Position numbers and translations under genes: made by a program. A stretch of 64,000 nt of DNA, taken from Isoetes taiwanensis. Its lineage: Eukaryota > Streptophyta > Lycopodiopsida > Isoetales > Isoetaceae. Below, one piece after another: positions 36,615 to 49,640 of this stretch. The DNA lies in contig JAJEKV010000019.1 in the NCBI GenBank assembly GCA_021234155.1, positions 20,111,450 through 20,175,449 on the forward strand, given 5' to 3'. The notes below the pieces were generated by a model. That model did not search any database, was not told where the DNA came from, and saw nothing but the letters and a program-made list of their open reading frames with translations. Every line of letters starts with the position of its first letter. Within the stretch, counting starts at the first letter, position 1.

Positions 36615-39600
36615 CCAGTGCTATCGCACTGATGAATGGTTCCCGAGCATGCATATTGCCGGTAATAGACAAACTGCGCAGAGAAGTTGCGAAACATCTC
36701 CCATTAGCAGATATAACGGCAATGTGAAGTCAATCAACGTCACGGCGTTAACCGATAATACCGCCACAATTATCTTCTTCACATTTATCACCTAAATACG
36801 ACTTGCTCTTCGCGCGCAACTGAAAAGCCAGATCTGTTGGCGACGAATTCTTCGTTGGTAATTAAGCACCATCTTAATGAACTCGACCTCTCATGCTGCT
36901 TTAGCATTGCCGGCCCTGTAGATACTTCAGCAGCTCTTAACGTCGCGTCTCTTCAAAACTCTGAAGCACAAGATTTACACGTGCGACGAAATCGCGACAG
37001 CTGTCTTCCCCAGCATTATGGCATTCTCCGGTATCGCGCTTGGCAATAGTATTCTTTGCCTTCCACTAAAATTGGCGTTATAATAGAACAACTCTTCATC
37101 ATAAATCCCATCTCATCTTTGATGTCTCACTCTGTTCGCGAACGATAGCGTCGGCAAAACTCACGTTAACAACAATAACGGATCTTATCTCCCGACTGCG
37201 TCGCCAGTCGGCATCTCGCGACAGCGGCAAAGATTTCGTTGTTTCGGTGTATCTTAGGTTTGTGGCGGCGGTAGCAAATGCAAGCGACAAAATGCCTTCT
37301 TTGGAGAAACGTGCTGAAATATTTCCTGTTTTAAATGAAACGCCTCACTACTAGAAGCGGTTTATCGCGAGCGAGGATTTCGCTCACGAAATGTGTGGCA
37401 TTTCGTGCGAGTAACTAAAACATTACCGGCGACAGCGCTCCAGCTAACTGCCATGATGTCGCTCGCGGCGGGATAAAATAAGCGATAAACATTTACCGTT
37501 ATGCGTGAGCGGTCACGCCGAGGCTTCACATAACAATCCATGAAACAACGACAGCTGAAGATGTTTAGGAAGCTGATAGCGGCCGTCTTTGAACTCGAAA
37601 CCAGCGTTGTCTATGAGGACACAGCAGACAATTCGATACATTTGAGGTTGGGGACAGAACAGTTGGATCACCGCGACGAGAGACTGCTGTGCAGCAGCAC
37701 AATGCTATTTGGCGTCGTAGCCGATCACAAAAATGCAAGTCTTGGCTAAACAGAAAATGAACTGGGGTAGCTAAAACTGCATTGCGTGAAAATATTATGA
37801 AAAAACACAAAGGCACTTCATGACTTTGCGAGAGTCTTTAACTGTTATGTTCGACCATAAATTTTGACCGTAAGTCCTATGGGCGAGCTCATGGCCGTCA
37901 CCGGCTTGTGCCGCTGCGAGGCTGCGGTCCTCGGCACAGGCAGGCGCAACTTCGCTGGCATTGGCGGGTTGCTGATCCCAGCAGCTGTATGATGTCGCGC
38001 CACGCTGGCAGTCTGCGGCTGAAGGCGGCCGGAATGACCGTCTTCTTCGACTAGCTAACGTGACTGTCTTTGTGGCGGCACCGCCCGGCGCGACATCTTA
38101 GCATTGTTCTAGGCAAGGCAGATCTCTGCATTCCTGATAGCCTTCGCTTGCTGGCGTTGAATCCTCGCCACGTTTGAATCGGCACTCCGCGAGGGCGGAG
38201 AAGCAGCGCCCAGCAATGGGCATCGCCACGCTGCGCCGATCTCACATTTTCATCACATCTCCGGGCGGGCCCTGCCGAGCTTCCAGCGATTATGCATCGT
38301 TTAAGTGCCGGCAGAAGAATATAGAAGTAGAATGAAAGCGTATGCTGGCACCCACGGGTTGCTGAATTCTTCGCCACGTAACTACGGCGGATGGCAGAAC
38401 GCTGACAAAACTGGAGCAGCTGGCGAAGGAAAGATTCAATAATCAAAAAAGCAGTTAAAGCAAAACTATGTTGGTAACGTTTAAATAATTGTCGCCGGAA
38501 CCCACAAAAATAATGGGACAGGAACACAAAACATGGAACGAAAATAAGGCAGTTCAGCGTAGCGTGGCTAGCGATTCCGCATTTCCTGCTGTAACAATGC
38601 CGTCGGTAATGAGTGGTAAACATTTCTGGCATGGGTAATATTTTCGACGGCTCGCCTTTCGGTAATCAGTGTAGATACGCGGCAAATGCGGCCTCTTTGT
38701 TTCACCGTTCAGTCGATACTGTAAACAATGTTTGTGAGCAAGAAGGTAGCGGACCTGTTGGCCGGATGGAATCCGAGCAAATAACCGTCACAAAATCACG
38801 GAAGCTGCGTGTAATCAACAGGACTTTTAAGGCTTTCATAATAAATAGGATAACGGCAAAATATAGTGTGAATTTGAAACAATAAAGCACTCGGTTCGAT
38901 TTCATTCCCGCTTGCTAGATGAGCCATGCATTTCTTCATTACTGTTACTCATTAGTCGTGACTACAAGTTAGAACGGTCAGCGGTTTCTGACCCTTTGCG
39001 TTCACTGTCGTAAAATAAAAACAGATGCTATACTACGACATCACAACAGAAAAATTGTTCCGGCAAATACCTGACCGATACCGCGACAATACTATGCGGC
39101 GGCGTCGATAAACAGCCATAAGCTGCGTAATCGCGAAAAGATGCGGCGGCCTGCGCTGATTAGCAAATGACGTGCGCGTAAATTGATACGTTCAAGTGAT
39201 TTACGGTGGAAGCTGGTGAATTCTTTAATCATATCGAAAGGTATATAAATAGTGTTACTTTTCACTCGACATTCAGCGAACTCTTTTATCTACCTGTCCG
39301 TGATACTTTGCGTCTGATAAACCTTTGTAAACAACTGCGCCCGCGATGGCGGCATCGCAGCATTGAACCGCTTCTTGACGCGATTACTGTCAAAAATAGA
39401 GCAGAGGCTGCAGCCGGAATTGCGGAAAACATCTGCGGCAAATGTTTACGATAACGACGGAAGTGGCTATTTCAAGCGTCACCGGCAATACGGCGGCGGC
39501 TCCTTCCCAAATACGGGCCGCATCTGGTGCGGCGCGGCGGTAACCGTAATAGTACCAAAAGCCAGCACCGCTCGTATCTTTGCCAATAACGGCTTTGTAA

Positions 39601-41413
39601 AAACGGTGATACCAGCGGCGTCAATCTTTAGCCAGGCTGGGAGCCATTTTCCGAACCCCAAATCGCCCTGTGTCTGAATATTGGCAATGAGTATCTGATG
39701 AACATTTGTGCCTTGTTGAGAACTGACATTAAAATGAAGGAAGATGGATATATTATCGACGACGAAAGCCGGTGACCTGAGCAGCAACTGGAGGCACTGT
39801 GGTAACGGTGATAAATCATGAACTGAGAATAACGAAAGGTAACGTAGGCGCAGAGGCTGTCCGGGCTCCTTCATTTTATATGCGGGTGTGCTTCCGGGTA
39901 CGCAAAACAGCGCTGGCACTTATGAATACAGGAGCAGATCTATGAGCAAGATGTTGACGCTATTAAAACTATTTATATTTGACGATATGATAAACTTTTA
40001 CATAGACTGCATTAGATAATACCAATAAGTAGCGACCATTAATTTCAAGAAACAATGGTCTTCATATTAATCTTTGAAATGCCATGTTTAACCGTAAATG
40101 GTAAAACGGCACTGAGCTGGCAACTTCCATACCGTGTTCGAATTACCTGAATGCCAGCGGTCAAATGCGCTGTTAAAGTATTTCTCAAATTCACCATTCT
40201 GTCAGCAAAACAACAGGCCCGTAATTAATTTCTGGGCGAACATCCAGGAATAGTGATGGTGAGCAGCGATCCCATGAAGTTCATACAGAGGCGGTAACAT
40301 GACTTTGTTGGCACCGCAAGGAAAGTAATGACAATTTAATAACGCAGAGCATCTTCCGGAAACATAGGCACGACTGAGCAGTGCGATTGATGGTTACCGC
40401 CAGCAGCGATAACGCCGCATCTTGTAACATGCTGGCGCAATATTTCCCGAAATCTTCGCGCCTACTGATTGTTTATGAAATACCGCAAATCATTAAGCAA
40501 ATAATATTGCCGGGCTTTACAGCGTCACGTTCGTGCAAAACTCGTATCATATCACTAAAATAACAGAGTTCGGCTCGCGACTGACGATACAGTCACAGAA
40601 CAATCAAATGGAAAGTACTTCATCAGCGGCATCGCCAATGCGTGATATTGAGCAGTTTACTCAAGCTTATGTGGTATACGCTTCATCGGCGGCCACGCCG
40701 CAGTAACAACGGCAATTATACTTGTGACCGATAAACCTTCCGAAATAGCGTTTCTTCCCGGCATTTGACTGAAAAGCCAGTAATGTGGACGAACACTAGA
40801 CGATTTGAACGATACCTTTCGAGCATAACGAACTAAATATTTCCTTCAGAATACTGTGACATAGCAAAATAGAATGAAACAGGCGCCAGGCGGTTCTATT
40901 CACTTCATGCGAATTTATCAGAAGATGCAGTTCACAAATATGATGTTTGACGAGAACCGTAACGGCTTTAAACATTACGTCAAGCACGATATGTAATGAA
41001 GCCTTTATGTTTATGAAATTGACAGGCGGACCAATACCTGCGATATTACGCTAAGCTGTTCTTTGCACTAGCTAGGAGCCAAACAACACATTGAAGAGGT
41101 AGAATCGTTCATTACCCAGACTACGCTAAACTAAGAATGGATGTTCTACAGATGTTGCCGACGAACGGCATGAGGCGTTAGCGGCATGGTGCTCGTAGCT
41201 GTATGCGGTAAACATAGCAATGATGAAAATATTTCCGAGGAAAATAGTGATGGCATGACGATGCATTAATAATGTCATACATTTTTCTAAGAGTAGGCAT
41301 AATTGTAACATGAACAAGGCATTAGTTTGGCATGGAAATTTTCAGCCCTTCCCGCTATCTGTCGGCATAAAGATAACGGTATTGAAAATACCGAAAGATA
41401 ACAGAGACGGAAA

Positions 41414-41783
41414 CTTCAAATTCATCGAACATTCTTCACGCTCTTGCGCTCAGTCTTTACGCCAGATAGGTGACCGCAGACATATCTGGTATCTCCGTAA
41501 AAAATACGCGTAGCAGGTATCTGAAGTACGAGCAGCGATGAACTAGCTGCAATGCCATCAAACACGCTCTTTGTGGCAGATTCTTAATTGCACGACTGCT
41601 CCAGCGTGAAATGAATAAACAACCGCCTTTGCGATTTGTGCCTCTTCACACAGCATCAACGGAACCAGCACACCGAGCTTTCCTTTGCTGTCCCGTAATT
41701 TCGCACAGAAAGGGACTTTGACTTAATTTCGACGGAACGACGCGGCTTTATTGCAGAGGACAAACCAGAGGATATGTTTGAGG
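41414..41783 (-). pseudogene. Inverted degraded copy of the trihelix exon at the window start
   Basis: CTTCAAATTCATC at 41,414 is the exact complement of 430-442. GCTCAGTCTTTACGCCAGATAG at 41,448 mirrors 381-406. CTCCGTAAAA mirrors the WQAFYGDY codons. GATTTGTGCCTCTTC at 41,633 mirrors 156-172. GGATATGTTTGAGG at 41,770 mirrors the first 16 bases of the window. Order and spacing are preserved. Confidence 0.88.
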
Positions 41784-44700
41784 GCAGAATTCAGTAAAGA
41801 AGAGCAACGTGATAAATTGGCGCCAAACAAGCAGAAGAGGAAGTAAATAGAGCGGGAAGCAGAATACGATATTGTCCTTGTCTTTAATTACGAGCAGCAT
41901 ATGAAATCCCACGGCGGGCTACCTTCATCACAGCGACACGGCAACAGTCTTTCGAGCTCACTGCAATAGGCACCCTGTTTCCGTCGCGTATCTTGCGGCC
42001 ATCGCGTCTATATCAGCGACTTTGGCTAACAATGAGCGTCTATGTTATAACCTGGCTTTCATAAATGAAGCGCACGGGTGTATTTCCGGCGTGGCGTGCC
42101 CCACGCCGAATGCCGTTGTTTCTGTCTTTGCGTCACATGGCTGTCCCCATCTTTGCACGTACTTTTCGCGATATCCCAACATGTTGAACGATTTAAGTCA
42201 TCACTTCATTACGTCGCGGTACATGTCTGTTTCCTCGCAATCGCCAGTAGAGATAATGTGCTGGTACAAATAACAACCAGCATATTATCTTGGTACATAC
42301 GACACTCGCTCACCAGACCAGCATATAAGCAGTGGTCCGCAATGCTGCAGCAGCCTTTAACATCGACGGCCTTCATGCGATGGGTTACGCTGAGCCATCC
42401 CCATTTCTGGTCCCATATTGCTACATCAAGCCATCCAGCTGCCATGATGTTTGTGTTGGTGATTCGTGCTCCAGAGATTTTGCGACAATTTAAGAGGAAT
42501 TTCCAGTACGCCGACAATGTCAAATGTAAACGGCCGGCAACATGTCATGACGAAATCCTGGAAATGTTTAGTACGGAGGAAAGAACAATACAAAGCATAA
42601 AGAAATTTTTGTTATTTATTATTGTACTTGTATTTGTATTTGAAAAGAACAAAATAAAGGTGCAAAGGTATTCACGAGATAAACGGCTTATGTTGAAAAT
42701 GAAAGAGAAAATAACGGCGGGAGCGGGCTGTGAACCACACTAGAGAGTGGCGGAGACAAACAATACGCATAAGGAAAAATTGAAGAGCGACTGACAGAAG
42801 AGCACGGATAAATGTGAAGAGAACTGGCATCCCGTCATGCGGTCAGGCTCAGCTGGCTGTTGTGCAATCAAAAGCACAACGAAAATCTAACTGCTGGCGA
42901 ATCAAGCCTGTGCTTTTATCAATCGTTTCCGGAAACTTGACATTAACGAAAATATTTGGATTCAGGTGAGACACGAGAACCGTAGCTGGCATTTCTTCGC
43001 TGGCGTCAGTAGTCGCACGAAGAATCTGAGCCACGAACTGACATGTTTGACTCGCGACAAAATCCGGCGGCTGACTTAACGAAATCGATTGAAATCGCGA
43101 ATGCAATTTTTAGCGAATACTGTGTCTGACACTGTTTGAAAACTTCAACCTTCTCGCTGTTGAAGGAAAATCAAATTGTGATGATTCTGTCGTTGATACC
43201 GGCGTTACAATTCAGCGATATTTCCCATTTCCTTTATGACGGCCGACGGTATTTGTGACAGAATGACTGTGACATTGGCGGCTGTGAACTGGAGGCCTGT
43301 GGAAAACATGACGTAATGCGCCGTCGGCATGTCGTAATGGCAATTGGCAATCGAAACGTAAATGAAGGTTTTTAGGTTGAGCTTCAGAGGAAGTCGGTAC
43401 CCAACACGCAATATCACTAATTCTTTGGTCAACATCTCTTGTCAAATTTGGTTTTCATTCGTTCACGGCTTTCAGATACAAGATCTGGCAAAACACAAGG
43501 CATTCAAAAATAAGTTTTAAATGGAATTTTACTGGGCATTCTTTCTTACGTCTTTGACTGAAATAAGTCATCAGACATCTCACGTATATTCATCGACTTT
43601 CACAAATTTCCATTTCTTTGAACTTTGTATTTGCTGCAATGTTGTCTTGACACATTGTTTTGCAGAAGCGTATTGTGTAAAGCGGCGCTTCACCAGCCAG
43701 TTGAAAAACTAATCAAGAGATGTCACGGTGTAAACACAAATGACATCTCAGAATAGATGCTGTGTCGACTGAAAGCGCGGCAGTCGGCTGGCTGAATGAA
43801 GAACAAAATGACCGATTTGCCTTCCGGCGGCGAAAAGGGAAGAGGGCAAATGAAGAAGGCACATCGTAACTGTTGTAATTCATGGGCGTGGAACAGAAAA
43901 TAATTTCTATGGTGTTTGGGAATTTTCTGGTATTAACACTTCGTTTGCCGTGAAGAATGCGAAATGCGTGTGGAGCATGCGCGCATGCCATGCCGTGTTC
44001 TTCGCTGCGGCGTTTTACGTGATTCAGCAGCTGAAATAAATAACTGGCGGCTCTATCACGTAATGATATTTTGTTGTGCTTTTGCATCGCTTTAACTTAT
44101 GCAAATCGCTTTCGTTGAATGGATGCTCAATAGACTCAACATTTTGCTATTCTCCTCTCAGCAGAGATGCGGAGTGCGTGTTGACTCTTTGCGATTGCAC
44201 GTAATGAGCAGTGTATTACTTGATACTGGCTGCGATATCAGTCAATAAAGTGTCTGTTTGACTGAAGACATCCGAAAACACCATTTATAACTCCCATGCG
44301 AGGTAAAGCGGATAGCACAATGAACGGCCTTTAATGTGCCCAGGTGTGTGTGTTTGTTCAACTCAAAAGATTACCGGCAAATGCCGGCGTGCGCGCCACG
44401 TATTGTCCGTGACAATTTACTAAGCATATATGTGTCATTATGTGTGGTTAACGAAACGTAAATGGCGTTGCCGTATTTCTTGCGGAAGAATATGAGCGGC
44501 GCCGCTACTTATGTTACGGCACCGTACTCCCATTGGAGATTGGCGTCGAAGACGGCATATCGCGGCAAAACGGTGGAAATATGATTGCAAAGATGGTTGA
44601 GCAATTTCTGGCATTTGTATATATTTAAACAATGAGATAATACCGATGCCAACTGCGGCATAAAATGGCACATGGTGCGGTAAAAATGAACGGTAATATT

Positions 44701-47700
44701 GTTACTACATAACAGCGAGCATAGTTTCACAACTTGATGACACTTTGCTGAGCTCGGCACAGGCTCAACGCTATATAGTTTGTCGTGACGGAATGGCGAA
44801 ACTGCGTGGCCGCTGCTGCCCCGTGCTTATGGCAAAGGATCAGCGTAGATGGCGGTAGAACTTCTTCCGGGCGGGTCTGGTACCGAGATGGCATTTGGCG
44901 AGATGAGGAGATGCGGAAGCACAGCAGGCAAACGCTGGCGACACGGCGCTGTCTTTGTGAGGCTGGGCTGCTTCGTCTAGAGACTGGCGAAATAGAAAGT
45001 GCTGGAATGTCGCTCATTGCGCCAAAGAGGCACTTTAGCAAGGCGCCGTCTGGGATTATAAAATAACGAATGTCGCTGACACGTTCGCGCACGGCAGCTC
45101 GCTTGCTGAAGTGTGGCGGTCGCCAGTATTGAAGGCGCAGGCAATTTTAACGTGCGGCACCGGCGTTCGCTTTCAGAATAGACTTGACTTTCCAACAAGG
45201 AAGCAGGCGTCGCGGTATTGTTCCTTCGGAACTGGAATTTCAGAATAAATGGACGGTACACATGGGGAGATATCAAGCAGCACGGTTTAACAGCGGAGGC
45301 CATCATTGCCAGTTCAAATAGCCAGTGGCATCTGAAGTTAACGATAACGCTTCAGCTACATGCGGCTGAGTATGAAGGCGGCGAAGGCTGGCGGTTTGGC
45401 GGTCGATAAGGACAGAGAAGTTTTGTCGGCGGGCATCTGCGTAACATTTAACGGCGAACCTGCCATCAGGCCCAAAGTAGTTAAATAGTTTATCAGGCTA
45501 CGTATTAATGTCGGTTTCATCCGCAGTGCGATGATGCAGTGTTAACTGTCTGATAGGCATTAAATGAAGATGCGTGCGCCTAATATAAAGGTACGGTGAG
45601 CTACGCTTATGTTATATTAAATGACAGAAGCAGAATGACACTGCATCTTTGGGACCCGGCATAATTATGCGTAAAATATATCTGTGCTTGTCGATTCCTG
45701 TGGCGCCCGACAATGTCGGGGCTGAAGACAATAACACTACGTTGTCAGTGCTTATGGTTGAGAATACGCGGCGGCTGGCTGCTTCATGGCAGAACGACCC
45801 TTCAGGAAAATAACATGATCATCATGCATTTTATCTTTCATCGCCTCGCGATTTGAATACGCCTGGCGTTCATCGCTTTAACGCCAGCCAGAAAGCGGGT
45901 TTTCTCAATTTCACCAAAAAAAAATGACGCTATTACCGTGCATGTTGTCGAATCTTATGTTAACAATCGCCAACAACGTTGTTGCTTTTGAAAAATGGAG
46001 AAACATTTTATGGCATAAAGTACAATATACTCTTAAGCCACAACGTAACATGGCGTCAGCCAACGGCGAAGATGCCGACTGGCGAAAAATGGAGGCACGG
46101 AAGCTGGCAGCCCATGGTGAAATGCAGTTGGTATTGGTTTGCACTGGCGACAACCATAGGCGCTTGTGGCGTCACCAGGCATTAATGCTGGTTATCTTCG
46201 GCTAAAAACTAACGGTGGCCCACTGTACCCCGAACTGCAGGAAGGTAAATAATGCAACTGCATGCCTCACCAGCACAAACAATACTTAATAGTTGAAATG
46301 CGCAATTTATTAAGGCGATATTTTAAAATTTCGCCGGAATCACAAAACACGACAATAAAATAAATTTCCTTATGCAATGAAGGACACTGACAAAACCTCT
46401 TGAAATTATCGGGCATGGCTGTCGCAAATACAGCGTCATCTCCTTCTCATTTTCATTAACTCAATTTAACAACATGTTCACAACATACCACCTATAACAT
46501 AATGCGTATTTATGCGCGTGGCGCCCGGCAATATTACCAAGCCAGCCAAAATCTAACACCGACCAACGTAAAATAATAATTAGTACATCTGTGTTTTCAA
46601 AAATGACTTTGAAGCAAAACCTTGCTTTACTAACTTTATAGCCCAATAGTATAAACAACCATGCTGACCCCAACTAAACGTCGTGGTATTTCATTGTAGT
46701 TATAAACGAAACAGCACAAGCTGCACCTTGGCATACGCTCGGCATTCAGCAAACAAAGTGTCAAACACGAACAACAAACACCACGCCTGCGGCGTAAATA
46801 ACATTTATGCGTTCAGATCAAATCACACAGTGTAATACCAGCATTTTGCCAACGCGGCACCTCAAGTGACCTGGCGGCGCATGTTATGACAATTCAGGCG
46901 CAATGGGGAATTTTGAAGTTTGAAAGCCGGTGCAAACTGGCGTGCGATATTGAAATCCCAAATGCCCCGGAAGCTTGGCATTGCGATCTCAAAATCAACA
47001 GCAGAACTCTTAAATGAAGAAGATGAGCGAATTATAAACATCTCCTGACATTTTCCCGCATGCACAACGACAAATATAAAGCGAAACTCAATGAAGTGTA
47101 ACCTGACGGCAGAAGATTTAGGCGATGAAATGAGCTGATTTAAATTGCAATAGTAACAAAAGAAATGTAGAAACATGAGATAATGAAAATGTAAATCAAA
47201 CCAGCGACGGCGCTGAAACATAAACATTTGTTTACGAATACTGATAGTTTTGTTATCTTTTATTATTTTGGCGAAACGCTAAGGATGCCCGCGAAGACCA
47301 TGTTGGCGGTATTTGGTTATGCTTACACCATAAACATGTCCTGTTTATGATAGCAAATCTACTGTTTTCTTTGAGCAGTGAAAAACTGCTTTTATTTTCA
47401 CATATTATGACAGTCTTTGTTTGAGAGAAATCGCTAGCGTATATTTATTACGTGGGGCCTGCTGCTGATGCGCTTTACACCATCCGAAGCGGGGCAAGCC
47501 GTCGGCATGCTGTTGCATATTTTCATTTGCACGGGAAGCGTCGGCGAAAATACGGAAACAAGCATGGCTGAAACGTTATAACGAAGAGCCAGTCAGAACT
47601 AACGTTTTAAATACCGGTTCCAAGCTGTTGCCAAATAAAAGAGAAGAAAGGTAATTTTAGATAATATATTATCACAGCTTTAGGCAGCATCGCCAATAAC

Positions 47701-48150
47701 TGCAGCCTGCCATTCATATAGAGGCTGTATTTCTAAACTCCATTAGCGGCTGCTGAAAAAACTTCATTATTCATAACCTTTCTAGGCCATCGCTATGAAG
47801 ATTAATATGAATGCGTACAACTTGCCAAAATTTCTGAAATATACGTGCTGGGCTGTTTCAAAGTTTCATGGGGAAAATGGCAGGCAAAACATGATAAATC
47901 GCGTAGGCATGGTGTGGGTAGACAATATATTATTTTCACGTCACCAGCTGACCAATATCGGCGGAACTAAAATGTGGACTACTAAAACACCGCAACGATA
48001 GAGAACTGTTGAAACAATAACAGAAAATACACTCATTGCCAAGTAGCGGTAAAGCGGCACGCGGGTAGAAGACACATTTATTATGAGCCTGCTACGCACC
48101 GGGGACCACGCGCACTGTTTAAAACATTATACGTATGTTGTTTTGAATGA
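41784..48150 (-). other. Continuation of the inverted arm past the window's left edge
   Basis: Same texture as the rest of the arm but without a counterpart in this window. It should mirror about 8.8 kb of sequence immediately left of base 1. The longest frame (42,078-42,743) overlaps others, uses all kinds of codons and shows no domain. Confidence 0.6.
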
Positions 48151-48479
48151 AATTTGCCAAACTGAGCACCTTTCAATTTCTCTTTCTTTCTTGCTGGTTT
48201 GGTGAATTTATCATATATCACGATAAGAGATAAATGTAATTCTCGAAAACCATTTGCTGTTTTAACTGGTTGGATTGAACTCTCTTGCTAGTTGGGTTTT
48301 TCTGCGTATACCCTCCATTTCTTCCCTTTTCATCTTCATCAGCTCATCTCTGCGTTTCTCACTTGTCGATTCTTTCTTAAGCTTCCACTTTCCACCCACC
48401 GCCCCTCACTTTACTTCTTGTTACTTGTCAAACTTTTTATAAGTTCCTAGCTTTATTAGAGGGGCTCTTGTGTCATTTA
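48151..48479. other. Pyrimidine-rich plant DNA, no gene
   Basis: The texture returns to AT/CT-rich plant DNA. CCCTCCATTTCTTCCC with CATCTTCATC at 48,310-48,345 resembles 48,770-48,810, so this may be a flanking repeat of the foldback element. Confidence 0.4.
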
Positions 48480-49640
48480 GGACATTAACATAAGATCCTC
48501 ACGTGTGATACATCCTTTGCTTTGGGTGTTGGTTGTGATTTTTGTGGCCCTCTCTTGCCTATGGATAGTTTTGTATGAGCCCTCTTGTGCTTGAGATTAT
48601 AGCCTTGAGACAGAGAGTTGATGGGCGTCGTGCCATGCATTTGGTTGTGTGTTTGTGGCCTTTTTGTACAATGGTGTTTATAATACCCCATCTTGTAGTA
48701 CGCACATATGCAAGTTGACAATTCCTTGAAGCTTATATGGTGTTTCTTCAGGTTCTAGTAGTTAGGTTTCTCCCTCCATATGCCCTTTTTCCATTCTTAC
48801 CTTCATCGGCACATCTGCGTCTTCTTGTTTATCTGTTTCTTTGCAAACCTTATTCTTCCCACCTCGCCCACACTAACATGCTTATTTATGAAAGGCCTTC
48901 CTGTCTCTTGTGTATATGGTGGCCCTTCGTGCGATGGAGGGTTGTGTGAGTTTATGGCCCTCGTGCGGTGGTTGGTTGTGAGATTGAAGGCCCTCGTGCT
49001 GCGGTTTTGGTGTAGAAGGCCCTGCATTACCTAGTATAGTTGGTTGTAAATTGTACTCTCGAGTTGGTGGAACACAAACATCTATATGCAAAAAGGACAC
49101 AAATCATAATCAATATGTCACAAGGAGCATGAAGGCCTTTCATAAATAAGCATATTGGTAGGCGGTAGGTAGGTTTACCGTAAGCAAAATGGGCGAAAAG
49201 ATGCGAATGTATTCAAACGAAAAAGAAGAATGGAAACGCCTGGGAAAGCTCATGAATTATCAAGCTACATACTGAACTGCAAATTAGTCTCTTTAATCAT
49301 GTTGATATAAATGCTTTTAACCCACCAGTTCAATCTATTTGAGCGTGAACCTCTACACAGCAAATGCTTGGTATGGGAGGCCCCTGAGAGTCTGTCGGAT
49401 GGCTATAAATCTCACAACCAACTATACGGTAAGCGGACCACAATCTAACACATCAACCATTGTACGAGGGCCACCATCTCACCGACTCTTGTACGAGAAC
49501 GTCAGCCATTCAACGGCTGCATCCATACACAAACCATGCGTAGGCAGAGGACGAGAAGCTCACAATCAACACCCAAAGCAAAAGATGTACTAGCACAAAA
49601 GTTACAAGACATTAGGATCTTACATCAAGGTTCACAAATG
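48480..49640. mobile_element. Foldback-like element: long imperfect inverted repeat of about 1.15 kb
   Basis: Outer arms: CATCCTTTGC with TTTGGGTGTTGGTTGTGA at 48,511-48,538 pairs with 49,560-49,587 (three mismatches in 28). Inner arms: 48,878-48,900 (CTTATTTATGAAAGGCCTTC core) pairs perfectly with 49,131-49,153. The axis is near 49,020-49,050. The left arm carries a minisatellite of GGCCCTCGTGC(G)-type units at about 48,920-49,020 with inverted relatives at about 49,460-49,500. No transposase is encoded. A non-autonomous foldback or Mutator-like element fits. A second small fold-back assembly artefact cannot be excluded. Confidence 0.6.

Larger units (their letters stand above)
24299..48150 (-). 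repeat. Degraded reverse complement of 1-24.2 kb and of sequence beyond the left edge
   Basis: The block looks bacterial by word composition, but its minus strand follows the left arm in mirror order. Anchor pairs (left / block): 24,108 / 24,364; 18,252 / 28,603; 18,074 / 28,712; 16,721 / 29,682; 16,187 / 30,036; 8,055 / 35,910; 430 / 41,414; 3 / 41,771. Distance from the axis in the block divided by that in the left arm is 0.72 at every anchor. At that ratio the end near 48,150 maps about 8.8 kb left of base 1. All open frames inside are spurious. A fold-back long read with a poorly called second strand explains the facts. A real old palindrome would not shrink so evenly. The right boundary is placed by change of texture only. 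Confidence 0.88.

Noticed and set aside
37347-37415. CACTACTAG followed by two hairpins (CACGAAATG/CATTTCGTG), like the end of a CACTA transposon
   Set aside because: There is no partner terminus, no counterpart at the mirror position near 6.1 kb, and it lies in mis-called sequence. Chance or caller artefact.
38051-38632. 193-codon minus-strand frame
   Set aside because: Same block, no motif, arginine- and cysteine-rich low-quality translation.
42078-42743. 221-codon open frame, the longest in the window
   Set aside because: It lies in the degraded arm, overlaps other open frames, has a biased hydrophobic/His composition and no domain. It is a by-product of low stop density.
24299-48150. 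Bacterial contamination, horizontal transfer or an integrated virus
   Set aside because: No bacterial or viral family is readable, open frames are as short as chance allows, and the minus strand aligns in mirror order to the plant DNA at 1-24.2 kb.
48921-49025. CRISPR-like array (short GGCCCTCGTGC repeats)
   Set aside because: The units are directly adjacent and imperfect with no spacers; a minisatellite in a foldback element in plant DNA.
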